Source: CAWDCV01 sp963728125 | GTDB taxonomy: Bacteria; Actinomycetota; Actinomycetes; CAWDCV01 | DNA length: 64,000 nucleotides | Direction of reading: 5' to 3' | Assembly (NCBI GenBank): GCA_963728125.1 | Contig: CAVSIZ010000015.1 | Location: forward strand, 62,001 to 126,000 | Shown: piece by piece, positions 41,346 to 52,712 of the stretch | Layout: the number at the start of each line of letters is the position of its first letter | How positions within the stretch are numbered: position 1 is the stretch's first letter | Translations under genes and position numbers: made by a program | Notes under the pieces: generated by a model | The model's input: the letters and a program-made list of their open reading frames with translations, nothing else | The model's database searches: none | What the model was told of the DNA's origin: nothing

Positions 41346-41432
41346 CGTTCGTCGATCCGACCGCCGCGCCGCCCCACGGGACGGCGCGGCGACGTGCGTC
41401 TCGCCGCTGTCTCCCGCTTGCACTCGCCGGTG

Positions 41433-41477
41433 GAGAGTGCTAGACACGAGTTAGCACTCTCCCTTGGGGAGTGACAA
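41433..41477. promoter_or_regulatory. CIRCE element (HrcA site) with an extra half-site
   Basis: TTAGCACTC (41451-41459), nine bases, GAGTGACAA (41469-41477): one base off the CIRCE consensus TTAGCACTC-N9-GAGTGCTAA. A further GAGAGTGCTA at 41433-41442 pairs with TTAGCACTCTC, giving an overlapping second palindrome with an eight-base spacer. HrcA would repress groEL at normal temperature. The start codon is 142 bases downstream. Confidence 0.92.
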
Positions 41478-41619
41478 CTAGTACCCCACCGGGTCGTCGA
41501 GGCCCCGGCTGCGCGACGGACCAGATCGTCGCGGGTCCGGAGCCGTCCGTCGCGGGCGATGCCTCGGTACACCAGTCTCTGCTGGTTCCCACCCAGTCCC
41601 ACCCGGGAGGACACACCGC

Positions 41620-43245
<1,626 letters not shown>

Positions 43246-43315
43246 CGAAGGCATAGCGGCGAAGCCGCGGAGCCGAGGAAGAAATCAATCTGATAGAGCT
43301 TCTGACGAAGCAACG

Positions 43316-43349
43316 CGAAGGGGCGGTCCCGTAAGGGGCCGCCCCTTCG
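43316..43349 (+). terminator. groEL terminator with GUAA tetraloop
   Basis: CGAAGGGGCGG (43316-43326) pairs perfectly with CCGCCCCTTCG (43339-43349). The stem goes on through CCC/GGG (with one T-G pair) to a GTAA loop, a stable GNRA tetraloop. 15 pairs in total. It lies 70 bases after the groEL stop. Confidence 0.85.
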
Positions 43350-43569
43350 TCATTGCTGCTCGCCATCGACGGCGCCAGGTGAGCGGCTAGGCGCAGTGGC
43401 GCCGGACGTGGTTGGCCGGCGCCCGGCATCCTCTGGTTCCTCGCGAAAGCGCACGCCGACGATCCGCGTGCGCGCACCAGTCCGCAAGGGCACCGCCGCC
43501 CGCCGCTGCCGCTGCTCGCGTTACGCGATCGTGACCAACAGGTTTCTGCGGACGTCTTGACGCTGGCGC

Positions 43570-43599
43570 TGTTAGCGCTCACATTGTTAGCGCTCACAT
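43570..43599. promoter_or_regulatory. two tandem LacI-type operators
   Basis: The 15-base unit TGTTAGCGCTCACAT occurs twice in immediate succession (43570-43584, 43585-43599). Each copy is a near palindrome centred on AGCGCT (TGT-TAGCGCTC-ACA), the classic shape of LacI/GalR-family operators with a central CG. They sit 67 bases before the binding-protein gene and are probably bound by the LacI regulator encoded at the end of the operon (51585). Confidence 0.8.
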
Positions 43600-43666
43600 G
43601 AAGGCTGTCCGCCTTCCTAGCGCACCGTTCGGATGCGGCGGCGGCAACGTCTCGAGAGGAGATGAC

Positions 43667-44821
43667 GTGCGGAGGAGAAGGCTCGGAATGATTGCGGCGG
43701 GCGCCGTGCTGGCCTTGGGGCTAGCTGCCTGTGGCGGTGAGGGGGCAGGCGGAGGCGGCGGCGCCGGCGGCGATGAGGCAGCGGAAGACCTGCTGGTCGG
43801 CGTGTCGATGCCGACCCAGACCTCGGAACGGTGGATCGCCGATGGGAACTCGGTGAAGGAGCAGCTGGAGGAGGCCGGGTACCAGGTCGACCTGCAGTAC
43901 GCGAACGATGACATCCCCACCCAGTCGCAGCAGGTCGATCAGATGATCACCCAGGGCGCGGACGCGCTGATCATCGCGGCGATCGACGGTACGGCGCTGA
44001 GCACGCAGCTGCAGTCCGCGGCCGATCAGGACATCGCAGTCATCGCCTACGACCGGCTAATTCGCAACAGCGAGAACGTCGACTTCTACGTCACGTTCGA
44101 CAACTTCGAGGTGGGCGTGGCGCAGGCAACCGCTCTGCTCACCGGTTTGGGTGTCCTCAATGCCGACGGCTCTGCGGGTTCGGCCACCGGGCCGTTCAAC
44201 GTCGAGTTGTTCGCCGGCTCCCTCGACGACAACAACGCGTTCTTCTTCTGGGACGGCGCGATGTCGGTGCTCCAGCCGAAGATCGACGATGGGACACTGG
44301 TCATCAAGAGCGGCCAGACCACCATCGAGCAGGCAGCCATCCTGCGCTGGCAGCAGGAGACCGCCCAGCGACGCATGGAGGACCTGCTGACGTCCGCGTA
44401 CAACGACGGCACGCGCGTCAACGGTGTTCTGTCGCCGTACGACGGACTCTCGAGGGGCATCCTCACCGCGCTGCAGAACGCCGGCTACGGTCCGACGCTC
44501 ACCGCAGCGACGCCGATGGCTGTCGTCTCGGGGCAGGACGCGGAAATCGCGTCCGTCAAGCTGATCGCTGACGGCGTCCAGTCCTCCACGATCTTCAAGG
44601 ACACCCGCTTGCTCGCCGAGCAGGGCGCCATTGCGGCGCAGGCATATCTCGACGGGGAAGAGCCGGAGGCCAACGACACCGAGACGTACGACAACGGCGT
44701 CAAGGTCGTGCCGTCATACCTGCTCCCGGTCGAGACGGTCTTCGCGGACAACATCCAGACCGCGCTTGTCGATAGCGGCTACTGGACGGCCGACGAGGTT
44801 GCCGCCGGCCAGGCGACCTGA
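43667..44821 (+). CDS. sugar ABC transporter binding lipoprotein, ChvE-like
   Basis: 384 residues from GTG 43667 (GAGAGGAG upstream). Signal with lipobox: MIAAGAVLALGLAACGG. A Gly-rich linker precedes the periplasmic-binding type I fold: LLVGVSMPTQTSERWIADGN, ADALIIAAIDGTALSTQL, VIAYDRLIRNSENVDFYVTF and SGQDAEIASVKLIADGVQSS. ChvE and AraF/XylF-like proteins of this group bind arabinose, xylose or galactose. It is the first gene of the seven-gene operon with ATPase, permease, araBDA and LacI; arabinose is the likely ligand. Confidence 0.9.
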   Translation: MRRRRLGMIAAGAVLALGLAACGGEGAGGGGGAGGDEAAEDLLVGVSMPTQTSERWIADGNSVKEQLEEAGYQVDLQYANDDIPTQSQQVDQMITQGADALIIAAIDGTALSTQLQSAADQDIAVIAYDRLIRNSENVDFYVTFDNFEVGVAQATALLTGLGVLNADGSAGSATGPFNVELFAGSLDDNNAFFFWDGAMSVLQPKIDDGTLVIKSGQTTIEQAAILRWQQETAQRRMEDLLTSAYNDGTRVNGVLSPYDGLSRGILTALQNAGYGPTLTAATPMAVVSGQDAEIASVKLIADGVQSSTIFKDTRLLAEQGAIAAQAYLDGEEPEANDTETYDNGVKVVPSYLLPVETVFADNIQTALVDSGYWTADEVAAGQAT

Positions 44822-44912
44822 CGGGATCGAGAGTCCGCTGGCCCCGGTGGCAGTAGCTGCCGGGGCCGGCGACCCGCCCGCCCTTGCTGACGCGACGAGG
44901 TCGAGGAGAACC

Positions 44913-46451
44913 ATGGATGACGACATCCTGGAGATGCGCGGCATCACCAAGACTTTTCCCGGTGTCAAGGCGCTGTCGGACGTGACTTTCACGGTCCAGC
45001 GCGGCGAGATCCACGCGATCTGCGGGGAGAACGGTGCCGGCAAGTCCACTCTCATGAAGGTGCTGTCGGGCGTCTACCCGGCTGGCAGCTACGACGGCGA
45101 GATCGTCTACGACGGGCAGCCCGTCCGCTTTCACGGCATCCGCGACAGCGAGCACGTTGGCATCGTCATCATCCACCAGGAGCTCGCCCTGGTGCCGTAC
45201 CTGTCGATTGCCGAGAACATCTTCCTGGGCAACGAGCGCACCGGACGCGGTGGGCTGATCGACTGGAATCTGGCCAATGCCGATGCCGCCCGACTCCTCC
45301 GCGAGGTCGGCCTGCAGGAGAACCCGGTCACGCAGATCGCCGAGCTCGGCGTCGGCAAGCAGCAGCTCGTCGAGATCGCCAAGGCGCTGTCCAAAGACGT
45401 ACGCCTGCTCATCCTGGACGAGCCGACCGCCGCTCTCAACGACACCGACTCTGCGCACCTGCTCGACCTGCTGCGCGCGCTTCGGGACCGCGGCATCACC
45501 TGCATCATGATCTCCCACAAGCTGAACGAGATCGTCAGCATCGCCGACCGGACGACCGTGATCCGCGACGGGATGACGGTCGAGACGATGGACATGCGGG
45601 ACGCGACCGCCACCCAGGAGCGAATCATCCGCGGCATGGTCGGTCGCGACCTCGAGAGCTTCTACCCCGATCGAGAGTCCTCCCCCGGCGAGGAGGTCTT
45701 GCGCATCGAGGAGTGGACCGTGTGGCACCCGGTCCAGGACCGCAAGATCGTCGACGATGCCGAACTCAGCGTGCGAGCGGGGGAAGTCGTCGGCATCGCC
45801 GGCCTCATGGGTGCCGGACGCACCGAGCTCGCGATGAGCATCTTCGGCCGGTCGTACGGGCGCAACATCACCGGCCGGCTCTTCGTGCATGGCAAGGAAG
45901 TGCGCGCCCGTACCGTCGCTGAGGCGATCGACAACGGCATCGCCTACGCCACCGAGGATCGCAAGAAGTTCGGCCTGAATCTTATCGAGGACATCCGTAC
46001 CAACGTCTCGGCGGCCGCCCTGAACAAGCTGTCGAAGCGCGGCTGGGTGAACGGCAACGAGGAGATCAAGGTTGCCGAGGACAGCCGCCAGGCGATGAAC
46101 ATTCGGGCGCCGAGCGTCATGAGCGTCGTCGGCAAGCTGTCCGGAGGCAACCAGCAGAAGGTCGTCCTGTCGAAGTGGTTGTTCACCGACCCGGACGTAC
46201 TCATCCTCGACGAGCCGACACGCGGCATCGACGTCGGTGCCAAGTACGAGATCTACCTGATCATCAACCGACTCGTCGCAGCCGGGAAGGCGGTGGTGGT
46301 GATCTCCTCCGAGCTGCAAGAGCTGCTCGGCGTCTGTGACCGGATCTACACCCTGGCGGCCGGCCGGATCACCGGGGAGATGGCGGTGCCCGAAGCGACG
46401 CAGGAAGGCCTGATGGCGCTCATGACCAAGGAAAGGGAGCTTGTCGGATGA
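44913..46451 (+). CDS. double-domain sugar ABC ATPase (GguA/XylG-like)
   Basis: 512 residues with two nucleotide-binding domains, as in MglA/RbsA/XylG. Domain 1 has Walker A GENGAGKSTLMKVLSG, a degenerate signature LGVGKQQLVEIAKAL and Walker B LLILDEPTAAL. Domain 2 has the usual altered loop GLMGAGRTELAMSIFG, signature LSGGNQQKVVLSKWL and Walker B VLILDEPTRGID. GAGGAGAACC precedes the ATG at 44913. The stop overlaps the permease start. Confidence 0.93.
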   Translation: MDDDILEMRGITKTFPGVKALSDVTFTVQRGEIHAICGENGAGKSTLMKVLSGVYPAGSYDGEIVYDGQPVRFHGIRDSEHVGIVIIHQELALVPYLSIAENIFLGNERTGRGGLIDWNLANADAARLLREVGLQENPVTQIAELGVGKQQLVEIAKALSKDVRLLILDEPTAALNDTDSAHLLDLLRALRDRGITCIMISHKLNEIVSIADRTTVIRDGMTVETMDMRDATATQERIIRGMVGRDLESFYPDRESSPGEEVLRIEEWTVWHPVQDRKIVDDAELSVRAGEVVGIAGLMGAGRTELAMSIFGRSYGRNITGRLFVHGKEVRARTVAEAIDNGIAYATEDRKKFGLNLIEDIRTNVSAAALNKLSKRGWVNGNEEIKVAEDSRQAMNIRAPSVMSVVGKLSGGNQQKVVLSKWLFTDPDVLILDEPTRGIDVGAKYEIYLIINRLVAAGKAVVVISSELQELLGVCDRIYTLAAGRITGEMAVPEATQEGLMALMTKERELVG

Positions 46452-47695
46452 CCAAGACCGCACCGCCGCCGGCGGACCCGGCCGCCCACGCCGCGACGAC
46501 GACGGAGGCGCTGCACACCGGGACCAGCGACATCCGTGCCCTGCTCACGCGCAACCTTCGCACGAGCGGTATCTACATCGCGTTCGTGGCGATCATCGGC
46601 CTTTTCGCGATCCTGACCGATGGGGTGTCTCTCAGCCCCATCAACATCACCAACATCGTCCTGCAGTACTCCTACATCCTCGTGCTGGCGATCGGCATGG
46701 TCATCGTGATCATCGCCGGACACATCGACCTCTCGGTCGGATCTGTCGTGGCGCTCACCGGCGCGATCTCCGCGGTCCTCGTCATCCAACGTGGCTACCC
46801 GTGGTGGGCCGGCGTCGTCGTCGCGCTGCTCGTCGGCGTAGCCGTCGGTGCCTGGCAGGGATTCTGGGTGGCCTACGTCGGCATCCCCGCGTTCATCGTC
46901 ACTCTCGCGGGCATGCTCCTGTTCCGTGGGCTGACGCTGCAGGTGCTCGACAACATCTCGCTGTCGCCGTTCCCTTCGGAATACCAGTTCATCGCGAGCG
47001 GCTTCCTCAATGGCCTCCTCGGCGGACAGGGCTACGACGCGTTCACCCTGCTCATCGGCGCGATCGCGGTGGCCGGCTATGCCTTCAGCGGCTTCCGGAC
47101 CCGCATGGCCCGCATCACCTACCAGCAGCCCGTCGAGTCGTTCCCCCTGTTCGTCACGCGCGTCGTCCTGGTCGGCGCGGTCATCATGTACTTCGCCTGG
47201 CAGCTCGCCCACGCTCGCGGCCTGCCGGTCGTACTGATCATCCTGGCCGTTCTGATCCTCGTCTACGGCCTCGTCACCAAGAGGACGATCTTCGGACGGC
47301 AGATCTACGCCATCGGCGGCAACCTCTCCGCGGCCACGCTGTCGGGTGTCAAGGTGAAGGCCGTCAACTTCTGGATCTTCGTCAACATGGGCTTCCTCGC
47401 TGGGGTCGCCGGTGTCATGTTCTCCTCGCGGTCCAACGGAGCGCAGCCCGCGGCCGGCAACATGTTCGAACTCGACGCGATCGCGGCGGCGTTCATCGGC
47501 GGCGCGGCTGTCACCGGCGGCGTCGGCACCGTTGTCGGTGCCGTGGTTGGCGGCCTGATCATGGCCGTGATGAGCAACGGCATGCAGCTCATGGGCATCG
47601 ACCAGTCGATCCAGTCGGTGGTGAAAGGGCTCGTCCTCCTCCTTGCCGTGGCGTTCGACGTCTACAACAAGCGGCGCGCCAGCGCCTCTCGCTGA
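46448..47695 (+). CDS. sugar ABC transporter permease (GguB/XylH-like)
   Basis: 415 residues, about ten to eleven helices. The N-terminus is cytoplasmic, then IYIAFVAIIGLFAILTDGVS and GMVIVIIAGHIDLSVGSVVA, the signature of CUT2 permeases; GRQIYAIGGNLSAATLSGV and FIGGAAVTGGVGTVVGAVVG are further blocks. The 400+ length with an extra central pair of helices fits the ChvE-GguAB type rather than RbsC. ATGA overlap with the ATPase gene. Confidence 0.92.
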   Translation: MTKTAPPPADPAAHAATTTEALHTGTSDIRALLTRNLRTSGIYIAFVAIIGLFAILTDGVSLSPINITNIVLQYSYILVLAIGMVIVIIAGHIDLSVGSVVALTGAISAVLVIQRGYPWWAGVVVALLVGVAVGAWQGFWVAYVGIPAFIVTLAGMLLFRGLTLQVLDNISLSPFPSEYQFIASGFLNGLLGGQGYDAFTLLIGAIAVAGYAFSGFRTRMARITYQQPVESFPLFVTRVVLVGAVIMYFAWQLAHARGLPVVLIILAVLILVYGLVTKRTIFGRQIYAIGGNLSAATLSGVKVKAVNFWIFVNMGFLAGVAGVMFSSRSNGAQPAAGNMFELDAIAAAFIGGAAVTGGVGTVVGAVVGGLIMAVMSNGMQLMGIDQSIQSVVKGLVLLLAVAFDVYNKRRASASR

Positions 47696-47722
47696 CGGAC
47701 CGGGCGGTTCGAGGAGGATCTG

Positions 47723-49388
47723 ATGACCGAAAGTCATGTCATCGGCGTCGACTTCGGCACCCTGTCGGGACGCGCGGTCGTCGTCCGGGTGTCCGACGGT
47801 GCGGAGCTCGGCAGCGCTGTGCACGAGTATCCGCATGCGGTGCTCGAGGTCGAGCTGCCCACCGGCGAGCCTCTTCCGTCGGACTGGGCACTCCAGGTTC
47901 CGTCCGACTACGTGCAGGTGCTCAAGACGGCCGTGCCGAAGGCGCTGGCGGCAAGTGGGGTAGCAGCCGAGGACGTCATCGGCATTGCCACCGACTTCAC
48001 CGCCTGCACCGTGCTGCCGACCCTTATCGACGGCACGCCGCTGTGCGAGTTGCCGGACCTCTCTCATCGGCCACACGCGTACGTGAAGCTGTGGAAGCAC
48101 CATGCGGCGCAGGGTCAAGCCGACCGCATCAATGCGCTTGCCCACGAGCGGGCCGAGCCGTGGATCGCTCGGTACGGGGGCCGGCTCTCGTCGGAATGGG
48201 AGTTCGCCAAGGGACTGCAGCTGTTCGAGGAGGATCCCGAGATCTACGCGCGCACTGAGCGCTGGGTCGAGGCCGCGGACTGGATCGTGTGGCAGCTGTG
48301 TGGTCGTTACGTCCGCAACGTGTGCACTGCGGGATACAAGGCGGTCTGGCAGGACGGGCAGTACCCGTCCGCTGAGTTCCTGTCCGCCTTGGCACCGGGA
48401 TTCGAGGACTTCTTCGACGACAAGGTGGCTGCGGAGATCGCACCACTCGGCGCGCGCGCCGGGGGCCTCACCGAGGAGGCCGCTGCGGTGGACCGGGCTG
48501 CGCCCCGGTATCGCGGTGGCTGTCGGAAACGTCGACGCCCATGTCACGACGCCGGCAGCTCGGGCGGCGGAGCCCGGCCAGATGCTGGCGGTCATGGGCA
48601 CGTCCACGTGCCATGTGATGAATGGCGAGCAGCTGGCCGACGTCGCCGGCATGTGCGGGGTGGTTCGCGACGGCATCACGCCTGGCCTGTGGGGCTACGA
48701 AGCCGGCCAGTCGGGTGTGGGAGACATCTTCGCCTGGTTCGTTCGTACCTGCGTCCCCAGTGATTACCTGCAGCGCGCGGACGAGCGTGGCCTCACCCTG
48801 CACGAGTACCTGACCGAGCTTGCCGCGCAGCAAGCCGTCGGCGAGCACGGCCTGGTCGCCCTCGACTGGCACTCCGGCAATCGCTCGGTGCTCGTCGACC
48901 ACGAGCTGTCCGGGCTCGTCGTGGGACTGACGCTCGCGACCAAGCCGGAAGAGATCTATCGGGCGTTGCTCGAGGCGACGGCCTTCGGAACTCGCAAGAT
49001 CATCGAGTCGTTCGAAGCGGCCGGTGTTCCCGTGACCGAGCTGGTCGTCGCGGGTGGCCTGCTGAGGAACCGGTTCCTCATGCAGATGTACGCCGACGTC
49101 ACGCGTCGCCCGCTGTCGCTGCTCGAGTCGGCACAGGGACCGGCGCTGGGTTCCGCGTTGCATGCGGCGGTGGCCGCTGGCGCCTACCCCGACATCTACG
49201 AAGCCAGTCGGGCGATGGGGCGCAAGCAGGAGGCGGCGTTCACGCCTGATCCGGCGCGATCGCAGGCCTACGACGCGCTCTACGCCGAGTACGCCCGGTT
49301 GCACGACGCCTTCGGTCCCGACGCGGGCCCGCTCGGCGGGCTGATGCACCGGCTGCGCAGCATCAAGCGGAAGGCGAACGTTCGGTGA
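47723..49388 (+). pseudogene. araB: L-ribulokinase, one frameshift
   Basis: The first frame (ATG 47723) gives VIGVDFGTLSGRAVVVRV, the FGGY phosphate-1 motif, and SSEWEFAKGLQLFEEDPEIY, typical of AraB. At about 48485-48491 (GCGGTGG) the frame shifts; removing one G leads into GLRPGIAVAVGNVDAHV, VMGTSTCHVMN and EEIYRALLEATAFGTRKIIE, the AraB C-half. The repaired enzyme has about 555 residues and would phosphorylate L-ribulose. Its neighbours araD and araA are intact, so a sequence error or a very recent loss is likely. Confidence 0.85.
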
Positions 49389-50059
49389 CGGTGACAGACA
49401 TGAGCGCAACGTTGGACGCCGTTCGCAGGAATGTGTGTGACCTGCACGCGGAGCTGACCCGATACGGGCTCGTGGTCTGGACCGCGGGCAATGTGTCCGG
49501 TCGCGTTCCGGGCAGCGAGCTGTTCGTCATCAAGCCCAGCGGGATCTCCTACGACGAGCTCAGTCCGGAGTCGATGATCGTCTGCGATCTGGACGGCAAC
49601 GTCGTCGAGGGTGCACTGTCGCCGTCCAGCGACACCGCGGCGCACGCCTACGTGTACCGGGCCATGCCCGAGGTCGGCGGCGTCGTTCACACCCACTCCA
49701 CGTACGCCTCGGCCTGGGCGGCGCGCGCCGAGCCCATTCCGTGCGTGCTGACGGCCATGGCGGATGAGTTCGGGGGCAGCATTCCGGTGGGGCCGTTCGC
49801 GCTCATCGGCAGCGACGACATCGGGCGAGGCATCGTGGCGACCCTGCGTGACTCGCGTTCCCCGGCTGTGCTCATGCAGAACCACGGCGTCTTCGCGATC
49901 GGTCGGGACGCCCGGGCGGCGGTCAAGGCAGCGGCGATGTGCGAAGACGTTGCCCGCACCGTGCACGTGGCGCGGCAGCTGGGCGATCCCGTGGCGATTG
50001 GCCAAGACGACATCGATCGGCTGCACGACCGCTACCAGAACGCCTACGGCCAGCGCTGA
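49385..50059 (+). CDS. araD: L-ribulose-5-phosphate 4-epimerase
   Basis: 224 residues, class II aldolase fold: VVWTAGNVSGRV and LFVIKPSGISYDEL bind phosphate, VVHTHSTYASAW supplies two zinc histidines and LMQNHGVFAIG the remaining active-site part. It makes D-xylulose 5-phosphate, the last step of arabinose use. GTG start in a GTGA overlap with araB. Confidence 0.92.
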   Translation: MTVTDMSATLDAVRRNVCDLHAELTRYGLVVWTAGNVSGRVPGSELFVIKPSGISYDELSPESMIVCDLDGNVVEGALSPSSDTAAHAYVYRAMPEVGGVVHTHSTYASAWAARAEPIPCVLTAMADEFGGSIPVGPFALIGSDDIGRGIVATLRDSRSPAVLMQNHGVFAIGRDARAAVKAAAMCEDVARTVHVARQLGDPVAIGQDDIDRLHDRYQNAYGQR

Positions 50060-50071
50060 AGGGAGGAACCG

Positions 50072-51580
50072 ATGAGCGTGCCATACGAGAACCTCGAGGT
50101 CTGGTTCCTCACCGGAAGCCAGGCGCTGTACGGCGAGGACGCGCTGCGGCAGGTCGCTGAGCAGTCGCAGCAGATCGTTGAACAGCTCAGGGACGCCGGC
50201 GCGATTCCGGCACGCATCGTGTGGAAGCCGGTACTCACCACACCTGACGCCATCCGGCAAGCCTGCCTGGACGCCACCCATGCGGACGAGTGCGTCGGTG
50301 TCATTGCCTGGATGCATACGTTCTCCCCGGCCAAGATGTGGATCGCCGGGCTGGACGCGCTGCGGAAGCCGCTGCTGCACCTGCACACCCAGGCCAACGT
50401 CGCGCTGCCGTGGGCAGACATCGACATGGACTTCATGAACCTCAACCAGGCGGCTCATGGAGACCGGGAGTTCGGCTACATCCAGACGCGAATGGGCATC
50501 CCGCGCAAGACCGTGGCCGGTCACGCGAGCGATCCGACCGTTACCCAGCGGATCGGCTATTGGGTACGGGCCGCGGCGGGACGGCACGCGGGGCAGCAGC
50601 TGAAGCTTGCACGTTTCGGCGACAACATGCGCGACGTCGCAGTCACCGAAGGCGACAAGGTCGAGGCGCAACTGCGACTAGGCGTGTCGGTCAACACCTT
50701 CGGTGTCAACGAGCTCGTCGCACGGGTCGACGGGGAACCCGACGACGCGGTGGATCAGCTGGTCAAGGAGTACGACCAGGCCTACCGAGTCGCCGCGGAG
50801 CTGCGTCCTGGAGGGGAGCGCCACGAATCGCTGCGCGATGCCGCACGCATCGAGCTGGGGCTTCGGCATTTCCTCGACGATGGCGGGTTCACGGCCTTCA
50901 CCACCAACTTTCAGGACCTGGGGGGCCTGCGGCAGCTCCCAGGAATCGCCGTCCAGCGCCTCATGGCCGACGGCTACGGGTTCGGCGGCGAGGGCGATTG
51001 GAAGACGTCGGTCTTGTTGCGCCTGCTGAAGGTCATGGGACATGGCCTGGCGGGCGGCACGTCCTTCATGGAGGACTACACCTACCACCTCGGGCCTGGT
51101 GAGCCGAAGATCCTCGGTGCCCACATGCTCGAGGTGTGCCCCTCCATTGCGGCACAGACGCCAAGCTGCGAGATCCACCCGTTGAGCATCGGTGACCGAG
51201 ACGACCCGGTGCGGCTGGTGTTCGACGCCGAGCCGGGGCCGGCGTTCGTGGTCGGAATGTCGGACCTGGGTGAGCGTTTCCGTTTTGTTGCCAACCAGGT
51301 CGACGTCGTGCCACCCGACGAGCCGTTGCCCAAGCTCCCGGTAGCTAGAGCGGTGTGGATGCCACGTCCTGATCTGCCGACGTCGACCGAAGCATGGTTG
51401 CTCGCGGGCGGTCCTCATCACACCGTGCTGAGCTCGGCCGTGGATCTCGAGACGTTGTCGGACTTCGCCGACATGGTCGAGACCGAGCTGCTCCTCATCG
51501 ATGGCGACACGACGATGCGTTCGTTCCGCAATGAAGTGCGCTGGAACCAGGCGTACTTCCGCTTGGCTCGAGGATTCTGA
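50072..51580 (+). CDS. araA: L-arabinose isomerase
   Basis: 502 residues: VWFLTGSQALYGEDAL start, GVIAWMHTFSPAKMWIAGL, and metal-site blocks GFGGEGDWKTS, SFMEDYTYHL, HMLEVCPSI and CEIHPLSIG, which supply the Glu/His ligands for Mn2+. The enzyme turns L-arabinose into L-ribulose. GGGAGG lies ten bases before the ATG, 12 bases after araD. It fixes the pathway as arabinose. Confidence 0.96.
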   Translation: MSVPYENLEVWFLTGSQALYGEDALRQVAEQSQQIVEQLRDAGAIPARIVWKPVLTTPDAIRQACLDATHADECVGVIAWMHTFSPAKMWIAGLDALRKPLLHLHTQANVALPWADIDMDFMNLNQAAHGDREFGYIQTRMGIPRKTVAGHASDPTVTQRIGYWVRAAAGRHAGQQLKLARFGDNMRDVAVTEGDKVEAQLRLGVSVNTFGVNELVARVDGEPDDAVDQLVKEYDQAYRVAAELRPGGERHESLRDAARIELGLRHFLDDGGFTAFTTNFQDLGGLRQLPGIAVQRLMADGYGFGGEGDWKTSVLLRLLKVMGHGLAGGTSFMEDYTYHLGPGEPKILGAHMLEVCPSIAAQTPSCEIHPLSIGDRDDPVRLVFDAEPGPAFVVGMSDLGERFRFVANQVDVVPPDEPLPKLPVARAVWMPRPDLPTSTEAWLLAGGPHHTVLSSAVDLETLSDFADMVETELLLIDGDTTMRSFRNEVRWNQAYFRLARGF

Positions 51581-51584
51581 TCGG

Positions 51585-52712
51585 ATGGTCATGTCAAGCC
51601 CGCCCCGGGCACCGGTCATGGCCGACGTAGCACAGCTCGCCGGCGTCTCGCACCAAACGGTGTCCCGGGTGCTCAATGACCACCCAAATGTGCGTGCTGG
51701 CACTCGGTCGCGCGTCCTCGCTGCCATCGAGGAGCTGGGGTACCGCCCCAATCAGTCCGCCCGTGCGCTGGTGACCAGGCGGACCAAGACCGTTGGGGTG
51801 GTGGCGTTCGACACCACGCTGTTCGGACCGGCGAGCACGTTGCTCGCGATAGAGCAGGCGGCGCGGGCAGCCGGCTACTTCGTGTCCATCGTGAGCCTGC
51901 GTGAACTCAATCCCGACTCGGTGCGTGAGGCGGTCGAGCACCTTTCGCTGCTGTCTGTCGAAGGGCTCGTCATCATCGCCCCCCAACGTTCGTCGACCGC
52001 GGCCCTGCTCGAGCTGCCGCATCATGTGCCTGTGGTCACCGTCGAGGGCAGCCATGGCATCGCTATCCCCGTTGTCTGCGTTGACCAGCGGCTGGGCGCC
52101 CGTCTGGTGACGGAGCACCTGCTGCAGCTGGGCCATCGAACTGTCTGGCACATCGCCGGGCCGTCCGACTGGCTGGAGGCGCAGGGTCGCATCGAGGGTT
52201 GGCGAGAGGTGCTCGCGTCGGCCGGTGCGCCGCAGCCCGAGCCGCTCGTCGGTGACTGGAGTCCGCTGTCCGGGTATCGGTGCGGTCAGGTGCTCGCGGG
52301 GCAGCCGAACCTGACCGCGGTGTTCGTCGGCAACGACCAGATGGCGCTGGGCATGCTGCGAGCCTTTGCGGAAGCGGGGATCCGCGTCCCGGACGACGTC
52401 AGTGTCGCCGGCTTCGACGACATCCCCGAGGCCGACTTCTTTGCGCCACCCCTCACGACCGTTCGGCAAGACTTTGCCGAGGTGGGTCGGCGCAGCATCG
52501 ACAGCCTGCTCCAGCAGATGGAGCACGGCAGCGAACCACAGTCCAGCGTGGCCGACGTAGTGGTGCCGCCCCAGCTCGTGGTTCGTCGCAGTACGGGCCC
52601 CGCCCCGGAGGAGAATCGACAAGATCAAGTGATGCCGGACACGAACAGAACGGCGTCAGGTGCGCCCGGTGGACGACAGAGGCGTCGACGTCGGCCAGTG
52701 AGCGTCCGGTAA
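51585..52712 (+). CDS. LacI-family regulator of the arabinose operon
   Basis: 375 residues from ATG 51585, four bases after araA. The LacI helix-turn-helix is VMADVAQLAGVSHQTVSRVL with hinge ALVTRRTKTVGVVAF. The periplasmic-binding-like domain has GLVIIAPQRSS, RTVWHIAGPSDWLEAQGRIE and VSVAGFDDIPEADFFAPPLT. Most likely it binds the tandem operators at 43570-43599 and is released by arabinose or a derivative. The C-terminal 40 residues are polar and basic and overlap the convergent kinase gene. Confidence 0.88.
   Translation: MVMSSPPRAPVMADVAQLAGVSHQTVSRVLNDHPNVRAGTRSRVLAAIEELGYRPNQSARALVTRRTKTVGVVAFDTTLFGPASTLLAIEQAARAAGYFVSIVSLRELNPDSVREAVEHLSLLSVEGLVIIAPQRSSTAALLELPHHVPVVTVEGSHGIAIPVVCVDQRLGARLVTEHLLQLGHRTVWHIAGPSDWLEAQGRIEGWREVLASAGAPQPEPLVGDWSPLSGYRCGQVLAGQPNLTAVFVGNDQMALGMLRAFAEAGIRVPDDVSVAGFDDIPEADFFAPPLTTVRQDFAEVGRRSIDSLLQQMEHGSEPQSSVADVVVPPQLVVRRSTGPAPEENRQDQVMPDTNRTASGAPGGRQRRRRRPVSVR

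Larger units (their letters stand above)
43246..43666. other. 421-base intergenic stretch between groEL and the pentose operon
   Basis: No gene was found. It holds a small hairpin (GCGGC-GAA-GCCGC, 43256-43268), a repeated TTCTGACGAAG (43242-43252 and 43300-43310), the groEL terminator at 43316-43349, and the tandem LacI-type operators at 43570-43599. Bases 43350-43569 show no clear feature. Confidence 0.6.

Noticed and set aside
43246..43315. tRNA-like or small RNA gene after groEL
   Set aside because: The short hairpins do not make a cloverleaf and no promoter is evident; more likely part of the terminator region.
46346..48679. Very long minus-strand open frame (777 codons)
   Set aside because: It is antisense to the clear permease and araB genes; composition is His/Asp/Arg-rich with no fold, as expected from high-GC codon bias.
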